Source: Persephonella sp. (GTDB taxonomy: Bacteria; Aquificota; Aquificia; Aquificales; Hydrogenothermaceae). From it: 6,255 bases of DNA. The stretch's first letter is position 1. Every line of letters begins with the position of its first letter. The notes beneath the pieces were generated by a model. It was given only the letters and a program-made list of their open reading frames with translations, ran no database searches and was not told where the DNA came from. The DNA is taken from NCBI GenBank assembly GCA_027058925.1, contig JALTAS010000002.1, positions 1-6,255 of the forward strand, read 5' to 3'. The position numbers and the translations under genes were made by a program. Positions 5,993 to 6,255 of the stretch are shown one piece after another.

Positions 5993-6255
5993 GTATGAGT
6001 TTTTTAATATGTTCAGAAATAAATGGATAATATTTTATTTTCTGTTTTTCCTCCTTCTCACAACAGCTCTTTTTTATTTCGCAAAATCCCCTGCAAAAGT
6101 TGTAGCAACACTGCTTCAGCTTGTTATTGTGGTAATCCCTCTTATAAGCCTCATTTTAGGAACAATATTCATGTACGATTCAAGAAGTTTTATTGAGCTA
6201 CTGCTTTCGCTACCTATAAAAAGAAGCAGCATATATATATCAAAATATTTAGGTA
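5973..6255 (+). CDS. nosY: NosY, ABC-2-type permease subunit (partial, C-terminus beyond window)
   Basis: The frame opens at the ATG at 5973, overlapping the nosF 3' end by 20 nt, with GGAG at 5962-5965 seven nt upstream. It runs 94 codons without a stop to the window edge. A short basic cytoplasmic start (MVLKLLKYEFFNMFRNKW) leads to two probable membrane helices at about 18-37 and 43-66. The conserved stretch MYDSRSFIELLLSLPIKRS (67-85) follows, which is typical of NosY and related ABC-2 permeases, where it probably forms the contact to the ATPase. NosY is the membrane channel or transducer between NosF and NosD. A second ATG 12 codons in would also be possible, but the ribosome site and the basic leader favour the first. 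Confidence 0.93.
   Translation, partial: MVLKLLKYEFFNMFRNKWIIFYFLFFLLLTTALFYFAKSPAKVVATLLQLVIVVIPLISLILGTIFMYDSRSFIELLLSLPIKRSSIYISKYLG

Noticed and set aside
5993..6255. Terminator or gene end after nosF
   Set aside because: nosY begins before nosF ends and reads on to the window edge; no GC-rich hairpin followed by a T-run is present.
1..6255. Mobile elements, CRISPR arrays, tRNA or rRNA genes
   Set aside because: No terminal inverted repeats, transposase-like products, spaced repeats or RNA gene signatures were seen; the window is a compact metabolic operon.

Overview
The window carries most of a nitrous oxide reductase (nos) operon of the clade II, Sec-dependent type. It reads on the plus strand as a c-type cytochrome, nosZ, a four-helix membrane protein (nosB-like), nosL, nosD, nosF and the 5' part of nosY. 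The first 408 bases are the N-terminal part of a Crp/Fnr-family regulator on the minus strand, which runs off the left edge. The two transcription units diverge from a 160-bp intergenic region that contains a textbook Fnr/Dnr/NNR-type box (TTGAT-N4-GTCAA).

Organism: the DNA is AT-rich, codon use favours AGA/AGG for Arg and ATA for Ile, and the proteins are rich in Lys, Ile and Glu. With a clade II nosZ, this suggests a thermophilic chemolithotroph of the Aquificota (Persephonella or Hydrogenothermaceae-like). That is an inference. The order nosZ-membrane protein-nosL-nosD-nosF-nosY also resembles Bacteroidota nos clusters, and Campylobacterota remain possible. No phylogenetic marker is present.

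Layout: 1-408 regulator (minus, partial); 409-568 divergent control region; 569-928 cytochrome c; 944-2902 nosZ; 2916-3500 nosB-like; 3497-3997 nosL; 3999-5276 nosD; 5264-5992 nosF; 5973-6255 nosY (partial). All plus-strand genes are packed with gaps of 15 nt or less, or overlap, and no terminator is visible between them, so one transcript is likely.

How it works together: NosZ reduces N2O to N2 in the periplasm using the CuA and CuZ copper centres. The cytochrome c is a plausible electron donor to CuA. NosL is an outer-face lipoprotein that carries Cu(I). NosD, NosF and NosY form the ABC-type complex that receives copper from NosL and matures CuZ. The nosB-like membrane protein is a conserved companion of clade II nosZ whose job is not settled. 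The Crp/Fnr protein beside the operon is a candidate for the factor that binds the box and switches the operon on under anoxic or NO-containing conditions. No nosR, nosG or nosH is visible in the window. This is a recognisable system; the more unusual points are details of the control region and of individual accessory proteins.
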